Shown here piece by piece: positions 16,636 to 24,793 of a stretch of 64,000 nucleotides of DNA (positions are counted from its first letter, which is position 1; every line of letters begins with the position of its first letter). A program made the translations under genes and the position numbers. The DNA is from Aeromicrobium phoceense (GTDB lineage Bacteria; Actinomycetota; Actinomycetes; Propionibacteriales; Nocardioidaceae): assembly GCF_013868155.1 (NCBI RefSeq), contig NZ_JACEOG010000001.1, forward strand, positions 1,240,001 through 1,304,000, written 5' to 3'. The notes under the pieces are model-generated. The model made no database searches, was not told the origin of the DNA, and saw nothing but the letters and a program-made list of their open reading frames with translations.

Positions 16636-19600
16636 TCACCAGGTGTCGACGAACCGGTGCGAGCCCTCGCCGTCCCAGTCGCCGAGGGTGGCGACGATCC
16701 AGCGGCGGGTGTCGGCGGGGTCGATGACCTCGTCGAGCTCGAGCTTCATCGCGCCGTTGATCGCCTTGCCGGCCTCGTAGTGCTGCGCGACGAGCTCCTC
16801 GTAGCGGTCGGCCCGGGCCTGCTCGTCCTCGATGGCGGCCAGCTCCTTGGAGAAGCCCAGGCGCACCGCGCCCTCGAGTCCCATGCCGCCGATCTCGCCG
16901 GTGGGCCACGAGACCGTCGCGGTGGTCTGGGCGAAGCCGCCGGCGGCCATCGCCTGCGCGCCGAGCCCGTAGGCCTTGCGCAGGACGATCGTGGTCATCG
17001 GCACCTTGAGGTGCGCGGCGATCACGAACAGCCGGCTGAAGTGGCGCACGGTGGCGGTCTGCTCGCTCTCCGGCCCGACCATGAAGCCGGGGGTGTCGCA
17101 CAGCGACACGACGGGCAGGCCGTGCGCGTCGCACAGCTGGAGGAAGCGAGCCATCTTGTCGGCCGCGTCGGCGTCGATCGCGCCGCCGAGGTGGGCGGGG
17201 TTGTTCGCGACGAGTCCGTACGCCCGGCCCTCGATCCGCACCAGGGCGGTGATCGCGCCGGTGCCGAACTCGCGGCGCAACTCCAGCACGCTGTCGGTGT
17301 CGACCAGCGCGTCGATGACCGTGCGGATGTCGTAGACCTGCTTGCGGTTCTCGCCGATGACGTGGCGCAGGCGTCGCTGGTCGGCGGCGTCCCACGCGGT
17401 GCGACCGCCCTGGAAGTAGGAGAGGTACCGCTGGGCCACGCTGATCGCCTCGGCGTCGTCGCCGACGACGATGTCGACCACCCCGTTGGGGCCCTGCACC
17501 GACATCGGGCCGATCTGCTCGGGCGTGAAGACGCCGAGTCCACCGCCCTCGATCATCGCCGGGCCGGCCATGCCGAGGTTGGCGTCCTCCGTGCCGATGA
17601 TGACGTCGCAGCAGCCCAGGAGGGCCGCGTTGCCGGCGAAGCAGCGGCCCGTGAGGATGCCGACCGTCGGCACGACGCCGCTCAGCGATCCCATCGTGGC
17701 GAAGGTGCGCACGTTCAGCCCTGCGGCGAGCAGGTCAGCCGTGTCGGTGTCGCCGGGACGGCCGCCGCCGCCCTCGGCGAAGAGGACGACGGGCAGCTTC
17801 CGGTCGCGCGCCAGCTCGAGCAGGCGGTCGGTCTTCTTGTGGTTGAAGTAGCCCTGGGTGCCGGCGAGCACCGTGTAGTCGTAGGCCAGGACGGCGCAGC
17901 GGCGCGACGTCTCGGAGTCGTCGCCGTTGATCGTGCCGAGACCGGTGATGATGCCGTCGGCGGGGGTGTTGTCCATCAGGTCGTCGAGCGTGCGGCGCTG
18001 CCTCTGGGCCGCGACCGTCAGGGCGCCGTACTCGGTGAAGGTGCCCTCGTCGACGAGCAGGTCGACCCACTCGCGCGCGGTGAGGTGGCCGCGGGCGTGC
18101 CGCTTCGCGACGGCCTCGGTCCGGGCCGAGTCGCGGGTGCGGGCGATCCGGTCCTGGAGCTCCGCGAGGTCGGGGCGGATGTGGTCGAGGTCGACGTCCG
18201 CGTCCTCGGCGTGCTGGTGGTCGACGGTGTCGTCGGGCGCGACGACGGCGATCGGCTGGCCGGCCGCCACCTGCTCCCCGGTCGCGACGAGGACCTCGGT
18301 GACGGTGCCGGCGAACCCGGCCGTGACGGGGTGCTCCATCTTCATCGACTCGAGGGTCGCCAGCGGCGTCTTCGGCCCGACGGTGTCGCCGGGCTTCACC
18401 GACACGGCCAGCACGGTGCCGTTCATGACCGAGGAGACGGTGCCGGACTCGTCGGTGGCGCGCTCGGAATCGGCGCGATCGGCGAGCAGGCGGTCGAGCC
18501 ACGCGGTGGTGACCTCACCACTGCGCACGGCGTCGTGGGCCAGCAGCTCGCGCAGCAGCGGGACGTTGGTCCGCACGCCCTCGATCCGCAGGGCGGCGAC
18601 GGCCGCGTCGGCGTCGGCGCAGGCCGTGGCGTGGTCGCCCTCGGTGACGGTGACGACCTTCGCGAGGAGGGAGTCGAACGTGCCGTCGACGACGGTGCCA
18701 GCGGCGATGCCGGTGTCGACGCGGACGCCGTCGGGAGCGGAGAACCCGGTGACGGTGCCGGTGGTGGAGACGACCGTGCCGCCGACGACCTCCTCCGCGT
18801 TGACGCGCGACTGGATCGCGACGACGCCCGGGCGGGGCTGCACGTCGGTCGGCACGCCGACCTCGTCGAGGCGGTGGCGGGCCGCGACGAGCAGCTGGGC
18901 CCGCACGAGGTCGGTGCCGGTGACCTCCTCGGTGACCGTGTGCTCCACCTGGAGCCGGGGGTTGACCTCGATGAACACGGCGTCGAGGGGACCGCCGCGG
19001 CGCAGCAGGTCGGCGTTGACGAGGAACTCGACCGTGGCCAGGCCGCGGTAGCCCAGGGGAGCGGTGAGGTCCTTCGCCCACGTGGTCAGGCGCTCGCGGT
19101 GGGCGTCGGTCAGCGACGGGCTCGGCGCGACCTCGATGACCTTCTGGTGGCGGCGCTGCACGGAGCACTCGCGCTCGCCGAGCGTGACGACGCGCGCGCC
19201 GTCGCCCAGCACCTGCACCTCGATGTGCTTGGCGCTGGCGAGCAGCCGCTCGGCGTAGACGGAGGAGTTGCCGAAGGCGCGCTCGGCCTCGGAGCGGCAG
19301 CGGTCGTACGCCTCGGCGAGGTCGGCGGCGTCGGTGACGGGGCGCATGCCGCGGCCGCCACCGCCGGAGACGGCCTTGATCATGATGCCCGCGGGGTGGC
19401 GCTCCAGCAGGGCCGCGACCTCGGCGAGGGAGGCGTCGCGTCCCGTCGCGTCCAGGACCGGGACGCCGTGGGCCAGCGCGTGCTCGCGGGCGCTGCCCTT
19501 GTCGCCGAACAGCTCGAGCGTGGTCGGGTCCGGGCCGACGAACGTGAGCCCCGAGGCCTCGCAGGCCCGTGCGAGCTCCGCGCTCTCGCTGAGGAAGCCG

Positions 19601-19824
19601 TAACCGGGGTGCACCAGGTCCGAGCCGGTCAGGACCGCGGCGGCCACGATGGCCTCGACGTCGAGGTACCCGGCCACGCCGGCCTTCGGGAGCAGGTAGC
19701 TCTCGGGGTCCGCGCTGCCCGCCTCCTCGGCGGTGTGCACGTGCTGGGGCGTCCAGTCGAGAGCACGGACCGCGCGCTCGATCCGGTGGGCGATCTCGCC
19801 GCGGTTGGCGATCAGGACCTTCAT
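16636..19824 (-). CDS. Single-chain biotin-dependent acyl-CoA carboxylase
   Basis: 1062-residue protein carrying all three carboxylase functions. Residues 1-445 are biotin carboxylase (KAVSGGGGRGM at 150-160; EVNPRLQVEHTVTE near 286-299). Residues about 460-530 are the biotin carrier, with biotinyl Lys495 in ESMKMEHP. Residues about 560-1062 are carboxyltransferase (VVLFAEGGGGRPGD, NPAHLGGAID, CDTPGFMVGPESE). This layout matches the single-chain long-chain acyl-CoA carboxylase described in mycobacteria rather than the split AccA/AccD complexes. It is divergent from a TetR gene across two TTGAC-N6-GTCAA palindromes, so it is probably repressed by that protein. Acyl chain specificity unknown. 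Confidence 0.93.
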   Translation of the reverse strand: MKVLIANRGEIAHRIERAVRALDWTPQHVHTAEEAGSADPESYLLPKAGVAGYLDVEAIVAAAVLTGSDLVHPGYGFLSESAELARACEASGLTFVGPDPTTLELFGDKGSAREHALAHGVPVLDATGRDASLAEVAALLERHPAGIMIKAVSGGGGRGMRPVTDAADLAEAYDRCRSEAERAFGNSSVYAERLLASAKHIEVQVLGDGARVVTLGERECSVQRRHQKVIEVAPSPSLTDAHRERLTTWAKDLTAPLGYRGLATVEFLVNADLLRRGGPLDAVFIEVNPRLQVEHTVTEEVTGTDLVRAQLLVAARHRLDEVGVPTDVQPRPGVVAIQSRVNAEEVVGGTVVSTTGTVTGFSAPDGVRVDTGIAAGTVVDGTFDSLLAKVVTVTEGDHATACADADAAVAALRIEGVRTNVPLLRELLAHDAVRSGEVTTAWLDRLLADRADSERATDESGTVSSVMNGTVLAVSVKPGDTVGPKTPLATLESMKMEHPVTAGFAGTVTEVLVATGEQVAAGQPIAVVAPDDTVDHQHAEDADVDLDHIRPDLAELQDRIARTRDSARTEAVAKRHARGHLTAREWVDLLVDEGTFTEYGALTVAAQRQRRTLDDLMDNTPADGIITGLGTINGDDSETSRRCAVLAYDYTVLAGTQGYFNHKKTDRLLELARDRKLPVVLFAEGGGGRPGDTDTADLLAAGLNVRTFATMGSLSGVVPTVGILTGRCFAGNAALLGCCDVIIGTEDANLGMAGPAMIEGGGLGVFTPEQIGPMSVQGPNGVVDIVVGDDAEAISVAQRYLSYFQGGRTAWDAADQRRLRHVIGENRKQVYDIRTVIDALVDTDSVLELRREFGTGAITALVRIEGRAYGLVANNPAHLGGAIDADAADKMARFLQLCDAHGLPVVSLCDTPGFMVGPESEQTATVRHFSRLFVIAAHLKVPMTTIVLRKAYGLGAQAMAAGGFAQTTATVSWPTGEIGGMGLEGAVRLGFSKELAAIEDEQARADRYEELVAQHYEAGKAINGAMKLELDEVIDPADTRRWIVATLGDWDGEGSHRFVDTW

Positions 19825-19839
19825 CGTCGACTCCTGGTG

Positions 19840-19889
19840 TTGACGTGGGTGTCAACTTCCATCCTCGCGACTGTTGACACCTGTGTCAA
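19840..19889. promoter_or_regulatory. Two TTGAC-N6-GTCAA operators (carboxylase/TetR promoter)
   Basis: Copies at 19840-19855 and 19874-19889, 34 bases apart. The second is a perfect 7-bp inverted repeat (TTGACAC-CT-GTGTCAA). On the minus strand it supplies a TTGACA -35 with GAGGAT 17 bases on, so binding would block the carboxylase promoter. Two further copies lie at 23639 and 23670. Confidence 0.75.
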
Positions 19890-19898
19890 TGGGCAGGC

Positions 19899-19910
19899 TA
19901 GGGTGAGGCC
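19899..19910 (+). promoter_or_regulatory. Leaderless promoter -10 element of TetR gene
   Basis: TAGGGT at 19899-19904 is 6 bases before ATG 19911; no ribosome site is present. A TTGACA lies upstream within the second operator, so the gene is probably autoregulated. Confidence 0.62.
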
Positions 19911-20516
19911 ATGACTCAGGGCTGGGCGATCCGCGAGGACCACGACCGGGCGGACGCGCAACGGCACGGCGAGCTGCTGACCGCGGCGCGCGCGGCGTTC
20001 GAGGAGCTCGGCTACGGCGCCACCACGATCGCGGAGATCACGCGCCGGGCCGGCGTCAGCCGCGCCACGTTCTACGTCTACTTCGCCTCCAAGGAGCAGG
20101 TCTTCGCCGTCCTCGCCGAGCAGGTGCGCGACCGCTTCCTGCGGGCCCAGGACCTGTCGGGGATCGATCGCGACGCTGTCGACGAGGTGCTGCGGCGCAC
20201 GATCGCGACCACGCTCGAGGCGACGGTCGAGAACCTCGCGCTGATGACGGTGCTCAACCACCAGGCGGTCGCCGACGACGAGATGCGCCGCCTCTGGAGC
20301 GAGATCCAGGGCGAGGCCGTGCACCGCACCGCCACGTACGTCAGCCAGCAGGCCCGCGCGGGCCGGGTCCAGCCGGTGGCCGATCCCGAGGCCCTCGGGA
20401 CGATGGGCGCCGGGATGAACGACCGCTACGCGCCGCTCGTGGTGGCCGGCGCGACCACCGTGGACGAGGCCGTCGAGGAGATGCACCGCATCTGGATGGC
20501 CTGCCTCGGCCACTGA
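19911..20516 (+). CDS. TetR-family regulator of the carboxylase/acyl-CoA synthetase genes
   Basis: 201-residue TetR protein. Its helix-turn-helix (LLTAARAAFEELGYGATTIAEITRRAGVSRATFYVYFASK) occupies about residues 20-60; the rest is a helical ligand domain. It is not close to the other TetR proteins here. Position and palindromes make it the natural binder of TTGAC-N6-GTCAA, present twice in its own divergent promoter and twice upstream of the acyl-CoA synthetase at 21918-23579. An acyl-CoA effector is likely from context but not shown. (Helix quoted spans two adjoining segments.). Confidence 0.88.
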   Translation: MTQGWAIREDHDRADAQRHGELLTAARAAFEELGYGATTIAEITRRAGVSRATFYVYFASKEQVFAVLAEQVRDRFLRAQDLSGIDRDAVDEVLRRTIATTLEATVENLALMTVLNHQAVADDEMRRLWSEIQGEAVHRTATYVSQQARAGRVQPVADPEALGTMGAGMNDRYAPLVVAGATTVDEAVEEMHRIWMACLGH

Positions 20517-20576
20517 TTTCCACAGACGGCCACCACCCTCTGGTGAGGGCGCCGGCCGAATCGCCACCATGTGCGG

Positions 20577-21206
20577 ATGCCCTCCACCATGCACGCTCTC
20601 GGTGTCGTCCTTCTGGCGCTCCTGCCCGGAGCCCTCTACTCGTGGGCGTTCGAGCGGATCGTGGGCAGGTGGGGCTCGGGAGCCAGTGACCGACTGTTCC
20701 GGTTCGTCGGCGGCTCGGCGGTCCTCCATGCACTCTTCGCTCCCGCCACGTGGTGGCTGTGGTCGACTCACCTTCCGCTGGCTCGAGCCGACCCGCCGTC
20801 CTGGTGGGCCTGGCCCACCGCACTCCTCTACGTCGCCGTCCCACTGGTGGCAGGAACCGCCGTCGGGTGGGGGACGCGATCGCGCCAGCGATGGGCACTC
20901 GCGATCACCGGGCCGGACCCTGCGCCTCGAGCCTGGGACCATCTCTTCCAAGGACCGCGGAACGGCTGGATCCGACTCAGGCTGAAGTCCGGTACGTGGC
21001 TGGGCGGCGCCTACGCCAGCAGTGGGGAGCTGAAGTCCTACGCCTCCGGGTACCCCGAGCCCGAGGACCTCTTTCTGGCTGCTGTCGCTGAGGTCGACCC
21101 GGCCACCGGGGAGTTCGAGCTGAGCGGCTCAGGTCGACCGATCCTCGGTCGTGGGCTGCTCGTGCGGTTCCAGGAGGTCGAGTACCTTGAGTTCATCGAT
21201 GCCTGA
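20577..21206 (+). CDS. DUF6338-like membrane-anchored protein
   Basis: 209-residue protein with three hydrophobic segments in the first 115 residues (LGVVLLALLPGALYSWAF; a Trp-rich segment around FAPATWWLW; LLYVAVPLVAGTAVGWG) and a soluble C-terminal domain with WDHLF, WIRLRLKSGTWLGGAY and YPEPEDLFL. These match the DUF6338 family of actinobacterial membrane proteins as I recall it; function unknown. I place the start at ATG 20577 because CACCAT lies 6 bases before it (leaderless-type spacing); GTG 20571 is in frame. It is followed 12 bases later by a very small gene with a good ribosome site. Confidence 0.75.
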   Translation: MPSTMHALGVVLLALLPGALYSWAFERIVGRWGSGASDRLFRFVGGSAVLHALFAPATWWLWSTHLPLARADPPSWWAWPTALLYVAVPLVAGTAVGWGTRSRQRWALAITGPDPAPRAWDHLFQGPRNGWIRLRLKSGTWLGGAYASSGELKSYASGYPEPEDLFLAAVAEVDPATGEFELSGSGRPILGRGLLVRFQEVEYLEFIDA

Positions 21207-21218
21207 GGGGAGTGACCG

Positions 21219-21383
21219 GTGACCAGAAAGAACTCCGAATTCCAGGCGCCTCGAGTCGGCAGGAGCCGACCGAAGCGTGGGGGCTACGAGTCCTCCTCCA
21301 AGGACGTCTCGGCCCTGAAGCCTCCGCCGGCCGGCGCCGCGCCCGGTGGCGCGGTTCGACCCTCGCCGCCCTCGCCCGCCTGA
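21219..21383 (+). CDS. Small hypothetical protein (54 aa) downstream of DUF6338
   Basis: A 54-codon frame from GTG 21219 with AGGGGAG 6 bases upstream, starting 12 bases after the DUF6338 stop and ending just before the convergent thioesterase. The predicted protein has a basic N-terminus (TRKNSEFQAPRVGRSRPKRG), a serine/lysine middle and an Ala/Pro-rich tail; no membrane segment. The ribosome site and operon-like position support translation. It may be a small partner of the membrane protein. I do not recognise a family. Confidence 0.55.
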   Translation: MTRKNSEFQAPRVGRSRPKRGGYESSSKDVSALKPPPAGAAPGGAVRPSPPSPA

Positions 21384-21411
21384 GTCCGTCTCGGACTGCG
21401 CGACCCGCTGT

Positions 21412-21921
21412 TCAGCTCGGACGCGTGGTGCCGAGGCGATGGCTCGGAGGCAGCGACCACGGCAGCGCGGCGTGCTGCTCGAGGAGCGCGTCGATGCGCT
21501 CGGCGACCTCGGGCGCGAACGGCGCCGTGCGGCGGGTGGTCAGGTCCACGTAGGCCTCGACGAACTCCAGCGTGCTGGCGATCTCGCCGGTGGTGCGGTT
21601 GGCCACGATCGTGACGGCGTGGACGGTCTTGGGCCCGCGCGCCAGGATCCGCAGGTGCGCCGAGACCTCGTGGCCCACGAGGATCTCCCGGTGGAACTGC
21701 ACGTGGTGCGTGAGGCTGAACGAGCTCTGGCCCGTGCGGTCGAGGAAGGCCTGGTCGAGGCCCACCTGGTGCTCCCACGACTCCTCGGCGGCGTCCATGT
21801 GCAGGTCGTAGTGCCCGCGCACGTTCACGTGACCGTTGAGGTCCTGGTACCGCTCGGGCACCGTCCGCGTGAACAGTGCGCCGAGCGACTCGAGCTCCTC
21901 GAGCGTGGGCAGGGTGGTCAC
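21412..21921 (-). CDS. Acyl-CoA thioesterase, hot-dog fold
   Basis: 169-residue single hot-dog domain of the 4HBT type: RYQDLNGHVNVRGHYDLH carries the aspartate and NGHVN typical of 4-hydroxybenzoyl-CoA/FcbC-like thioesterases, followed by HHVQFHREILVGHE and a final TTRRTAPF. It hydrolyses an acyl-CoA to acid plus CoA. GTG 21921 overlaps the stop of the acyl-CoA synthetase (GTGA), so the two opposing activities are co-translated. A longer in-frame extension through the synthetase region is a frame shadow. The pair may buffer CoA or edit wrong acyl-CoAs. Confidence 0.87.
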   Translation of the reverse strand: MTTLPTLEELESLGALFTRTVPERYQDLNGHVNVRGHYDLHMDAAEESWEHQVGLDQAFLDRTGQSSFSLTHHVQFHREILVGHEVSAHLRILARGPKTVHAVTIVANRTTGEIASTLEFVEAYVDLTTRRTAPFAPEVAERIDALLEQHAALPWSLPPSHRLGTTRPS

Positions 21922-23579
21922 GAGGAGGCCCCGGCGTTGAGCGCGGCCGCGTCGTCGGCGAGCTCGTTCTTGCGCACCTTGCCGGTGGCAGTCATCGGCA
22001 GGGAGCCGAGCACCGAGACGAGCGGCACCTTGTAGGTCGCCATGTTGGCCCGCGACCACGTCACGAGCTCCTCGGCGGTGACGTCCGAGCCGGGCTTGGG
22101 GACGACGAACGCCACGGGGCGCTGGCCGGTGTCGGGGTCGTCGGTGGGGACGACCGCGACCGAGTCCACGGCGGGATGCTGGGCCAGCAGCATCTCGACG
22201 TCGGCGGGGAACACGCTCATGCCGCGGACCTTGATCATCTCCTTGCGGCGACCGAGGTAGTGCAGGAAGCCCTGCTCGTCGATGCGGCCGTTGTCGCCGG
22301 TGTGGATCCACCCGTCGACCAGCTGCTCGCGGGTGGCCTCCTCGTTGCGCCAGTAGCCGTCGGTGACCGAGGGGCTGCGCACGATGATCTCGCCGACCTC
22401 GCCCAGCGGGACGGGGATCTGGGTGCCCAGCTCGACGACGGCGATGTCGGTGCCGGGCACCGGGATCCCGCAGAAGACGGGCTCGGCCAGCAGGTCCTGG
22501 TCGTTCTCGGCGAAGCCGTAGGGCACCGCGTCGATCGTGTGGGTCTCGGTCATGCCGTAGGCCGACTCGCGCAGCACCGAGTCGGGCACGAGGTCGGCCC
22601 AGCGGTGCCGGACCTCCGGGGTCATCTTGCGGACGAACGAGACGGCCTGCGGGTCGAGCAGCGAGCTCAGGTCGCGCGATGCCAGGTCCTGGGTGTCCAT
22701 CAGCTCGAGGTAGTTCTCGACCGTGCCGGTCATGAGGGTGACGCGCTCGCGCTCGACGGTGTCGACCACCTCGGCGGCGTTCCAGCGCGCCATCAGGATG
22801 CTGGTGCCGCCGAGCACGAGGGGGATCAGGATGCCGAGGTCCTCGCCCGCGATCCAGAAGATCGGCAGGTAGCAGAGCGAGACGTAGCTGCCGTCGGACG
22901 GCATCGCGGTGGCCGCGGCGGCGCTGGCCACGGTGTAGAGCATGTGGCGCTGCGAGTGCTGGCAGCCCTTCGGCATGCCGGTCGTGCCACCGGTGTAGTT
23001 GAGCGCGGCGAGCGAGTCGAGGTCGCCGTCGTCGCCCGCGTACGGCGCCGCGGCCACGGCCGACTCCCAGTCGAGCTCGCCGGTGCCGTCGGTCAGCAGG
23101 ACGGGGATCGCTGGGACCCGGTCGGCGCACGCCTCGAGCGTCGACGACAGCGCCGTGTTGGTCACGACGAGCACCGGCTCGCTGTCGAGCAGCTCGTACG
23201 CGAGCTCGGCCGGCTGGAACATCGGGTTCACCGGGACGTGGACGGCGCCGAGGCGCAGCAGGGCCAGGAAGGCGATGACGAACTCGGTGGAGTTGCCGAG
23301 GTAGACCGCGACGCGATCGCCGCGGCTCACGCCGTGCTCGGACATCCACGTCGCCACCCGGCGGTGCACGTCGTCGAGCTCGGCATAGGTGAGCCGGGTG
23401 TCGCCGAGGGCCAGCGCGAGATGGTCGGGACGCTCGCCCGCCCAGTGCGACACGTGAGCCGGGATCGTGATCTCGCCGGCCGGGTAGGTGACCTCGGCCG
23501 GGATCCCGGCGGGACGCCGCGCGTCCTGGAGCCGGCGGACTTCGGTCAGGTACGCGTCGAGGGTCTGCGGGGTCGTCAT
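21918..23579 (-). CDS. Acyl-CoA synthetase (AMP-forming)
   Basis: 553-residue ANL-superfamily ligase: P-loop YTGGTTGMPKG, YGMTETH (A5), DGWIHTGDNG (A7 region), LGRRKEMIKVRGMSVFP (A8) and catalytic lysine in TGKVRKNEL. The TGG instead of TSG in the P-loop is shared with the synthetase at 40353 and with some mycobacterial steroid-CoA ligases. ATG 23579 follows GGAGG. The two are clearly paralogous (FWIAGEDLGIL/FWIAGEDAFLV; NYTGGTTGMPKGC in both). Two TTGAC-N6-GTCAA operators lie 60-106 bases upstream. Substrate is a carboxylic acid of unknown type. Confidence 0.9.
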   Translation of the reverse strand: MTTPQTLDAYLTEVRRLQDARRPAGIPAEVTYPAGEITIPAHVSHWAGERPDHLALALGDTRLTYAELDDVHRRVATWMSEHGVSRGDRVAVYLGNSTEFVIAFLALLRLGAVHVPVNPMFQPAELAYELLDSEPVLVVTNTALSSTLEACADRVPAIPVLLTDGTGELDWESAVAAAPYAGDDGDLDSLAALNYTGGTTGMPKGCQHSQRHMLYTVASAAAATAMPSDGSYVSLCYLPIFWIAGEDLGILIPLVLGGTSILMARWNAAEVVDTVERERVTLMTGTVENYLELMDTQDLASRDLSSLLDPQAVSFVRKMTPEVRHRWADLVPDSVLRESAYGMTETHTIDAVPYGFAENDQDLLAEPVFCGIPVPGTDIAVVELGTQIPVPLGEVGEIIVRSPSVTDGYWRNEEATREQLVDGWIHTGDNGRIDEQGFLHYLGRRKEMIKVRGMSVFPADVEMLLAQHPAVDSVAVVPTDDPDTGQRPVAFVVPKPGSDVTAEELVTWSRANMATYKVPLVSVLGSLPMTATGKVRKNELADDAAALNAGASS

Positions 23580-23638
23580 GGGACGGCTGCCTCCGGGGGG
23601 TCGGGGGAGACCGGGCACGGGACGTGACGGCGGTCTCA

Positions 23639-23685
23639 TTGACGTCAGCGTCAACGAGTGAAGCCGACTTTGACGGTCGTGTCAA
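23639..23685. promoter_or_regulatory. Two TTGAC-N6-GTCAA operators (acyl-CoA synthetase promoter)
   Basis: Copies at 23639-23654 and 23670-23685, 31 bases apart, mirroring the pair at 19840/19874. On the minus strand the outer copy supplies TTGACA as a -35. They mark the synthetase/thioesterase operon as a second target of the TetR protein at 19911. Confidence 0.72.
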
Positions 23686-23716
23686 CAGGCGGGTGCGGAC
23701 GCGCCCGCGCGAGCCC

Positions 23717-24394
23717 TCAGTGCGGGAGCTGGCGGGCGCCGGCGAGGGTCATCGCCAGGTCGGCGTACTGGAAGCCGATCGCGGTGGGCGTGCGGGGGGA
23801 TCCGTGCCGGTACCAGCGCGCCACGTCGATGCAGGTCGACAGGATGGTGATCTTGGCCCATTCGGGGTCGGCGAGCCGGAAGGTGCCCTCGGCCACGCCG
23901 GCCTCGAGAATCTCCAGCACGTGGTCGTCGACCGAGCGCCGCATCGCCCACACGTCGGCGAACTCCGGTCCGCGCTGGAGCCGGATCTCGTACTCGATCG
24001 AGCGCGACAGGAGGTTCATCTCGGCGTTCCACGTGGCGAACGACGCGACTCCCAGCCTGAGCTGGCCCACCGGGTCGCCCGCCTGCCGCGCGGGCTGGCT
24101 GAAGGCGCCCGTGGAGGCGCGGTGCCCCTCGAACGCGATGCGGTGGAACAGCTGCTGCTTGGACTCGAAGTGGATGTAGACCGCCGCCGAGCTCATGCCC
24201 GAGCGCGTGGCGATCTCGCGCGTGGACGCGCCGTGGTAGCCGAGGTCGGCGAAGGCCAGCGTGGCGCCGCGCAGGATCTTGCGCGAGGCGCCCGACGCGC
24301 GCTCGTCCCAGAACTGCTCGATCCGCCGCTCGGCGTGCTCGCGGTCGATCAGGACGCGCGGCGGGATCGTCGCCTCCGGGCTGGTCTCGGCCAT
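23717..24394 (-). CDS. TetR-family transcriptional regulator
   Basis: 225-residue TetR protein. Helix-turn-helix: RKILRGATLAFADLGYHG then STREIATRSGMSSAAVYIHF. It is a paralogue of the regulator at 38428 (GYHGAST, IYIHF, CIDV-RWY, GLQYADLAL-like endings). ATG 24394 follows GGAG by 9 bases; a 20-codon upstream extension lacks a ribosome site. The palindrome TAAGC-N4-GCTTA lies 68-81 bases upstream, between this gene and the biotin-carrier gene, and recurs at 24858 and 42321, so this protein is the likely binder and likely represses itself, the biotin carrier, the carboxylase operon and the orphan binding protein. Confidence 0.87.
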   Translation of the reverse strand: MAETSPEATIPPRVLIDREHAERRIEQFWDERASGASRKILRGATLAFADLGYHGASTREIATRSGMSSAAVYIHFESKQQLFHRIAFEGHRASTGAFSQPARQAGDPVGQLRLGVASFATWNAEMNLLSRSIEYEIRLQRGPEFADVWAMRRSVDDHVLEILEAGVAEGTFRLADPEWAKITILSTCIDVARWYRHGSPRTPTAIGFQYADLAMTLAGARQLPH

Positions 24395-24460
24395 CGTCGT
24401 CACTCCATTTCGGCCTCTGCGCGCCGCTGGGTGGCGCTGCAGGCTCCCTATCATCTCATC

Positions 24461-24477
24461 ATAAGCGTATGCTTAGG
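24461..24477. promoter_or_regulatory. CTAAGC-N4-GCTTAG operator, copy 1
   Basis: TAAGC (24462-24466), GTAT, GCTTA (24471-24475) in the divergent region between the TetR gene (24394, minus) and the biotin carrier (24515, plus). TATGAT on the minus strand (24463-24458) overlaps it and could be the TetR -10; TATCAT at 24449-24454 could serve the plus strand. Confidence 0.65.
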
Positions 24478-24514
24478 TTTCCTCCGCCATGACGAAGCAA
24501 TGAAAGGTCACGAC

Positions 24515-24730
24515 ATGTCCGACGTGCGATCCGAGCTGACAGCCTCCGTGTTCAAGATCGAGGTTGCCGTCGGCGACCAGGTGGAGGAGGGGCAGCCCCT
24601 CCTCATCCTCGAGTCGATGAAGATGGAGATCCCGGTCGTGGCTCCCCGTGCCGGCGTGGTGCAGGAAATCCTGCCGTCCGAGGGAGATGTCGTGGAGGAG
24701 GGCGCCGTGGTGGCGCGCTTCAGCGACTGA
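24515..24730 (+). CDS. Stand-alone biotin carboxyl carrier protein (71 aa)
   Basis: Minimal biotinyl domain of 71 residues with no Pro/Ala linker, far shorter than AccB (about 150). It has biotinylation site ESMKMEIP with Lys36 as the acceptor, GDQVEEGQPLLIL before and EILPSEGDVVEEGAVV after, the two half-domains around the hairpin. ATG 24515 follows GAAAGG. Separate terminator and promoter elements divide it from the carboxyltransferase operon 199 bases downstream, whose biotin carboxylase (33490) lacks a carrier domain; it should therefore be the shared carrier of that enzyme. Mini-BCCPs of this size occur with other split carboxylases. Confidence 0.9.
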   Translation: MSDVRSELTASVFKIEVAVGDQVEEGQPLLILESMKMEIPVVAPRAGVVQEILPSEGDVVEEGAVVARFSD

Positions 24731-24747
24731 TTCGACCGACGTTCCTC

Positions 24748-24778
24748 GTGGCCGAGCCTGATTTCCGGGCTCGGCCAC
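24748..24778 (+). terminator. Intrinsic terminator after biotin carrier gene
   Basis: Stem GTGGCCGAGCC (24748-24758) with 24768-24778 around a 9-base loop, followed by GCATTT. It separates the carrier transcript from the carboxyltransferase operon. Confidence 0.85.
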
Positions 24779-24793
24779 TGGCATTTCAGCGAC

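Noticed and set aside
16543..19914. An 1123-codon plus-strand frame antisense to the single-chain carboxylase
   Set aside because: The minus strand encodes clear carboxylase motifs throughout; the plus-strand translation is Val/Arg/Gly/Asp-rich with no domain.
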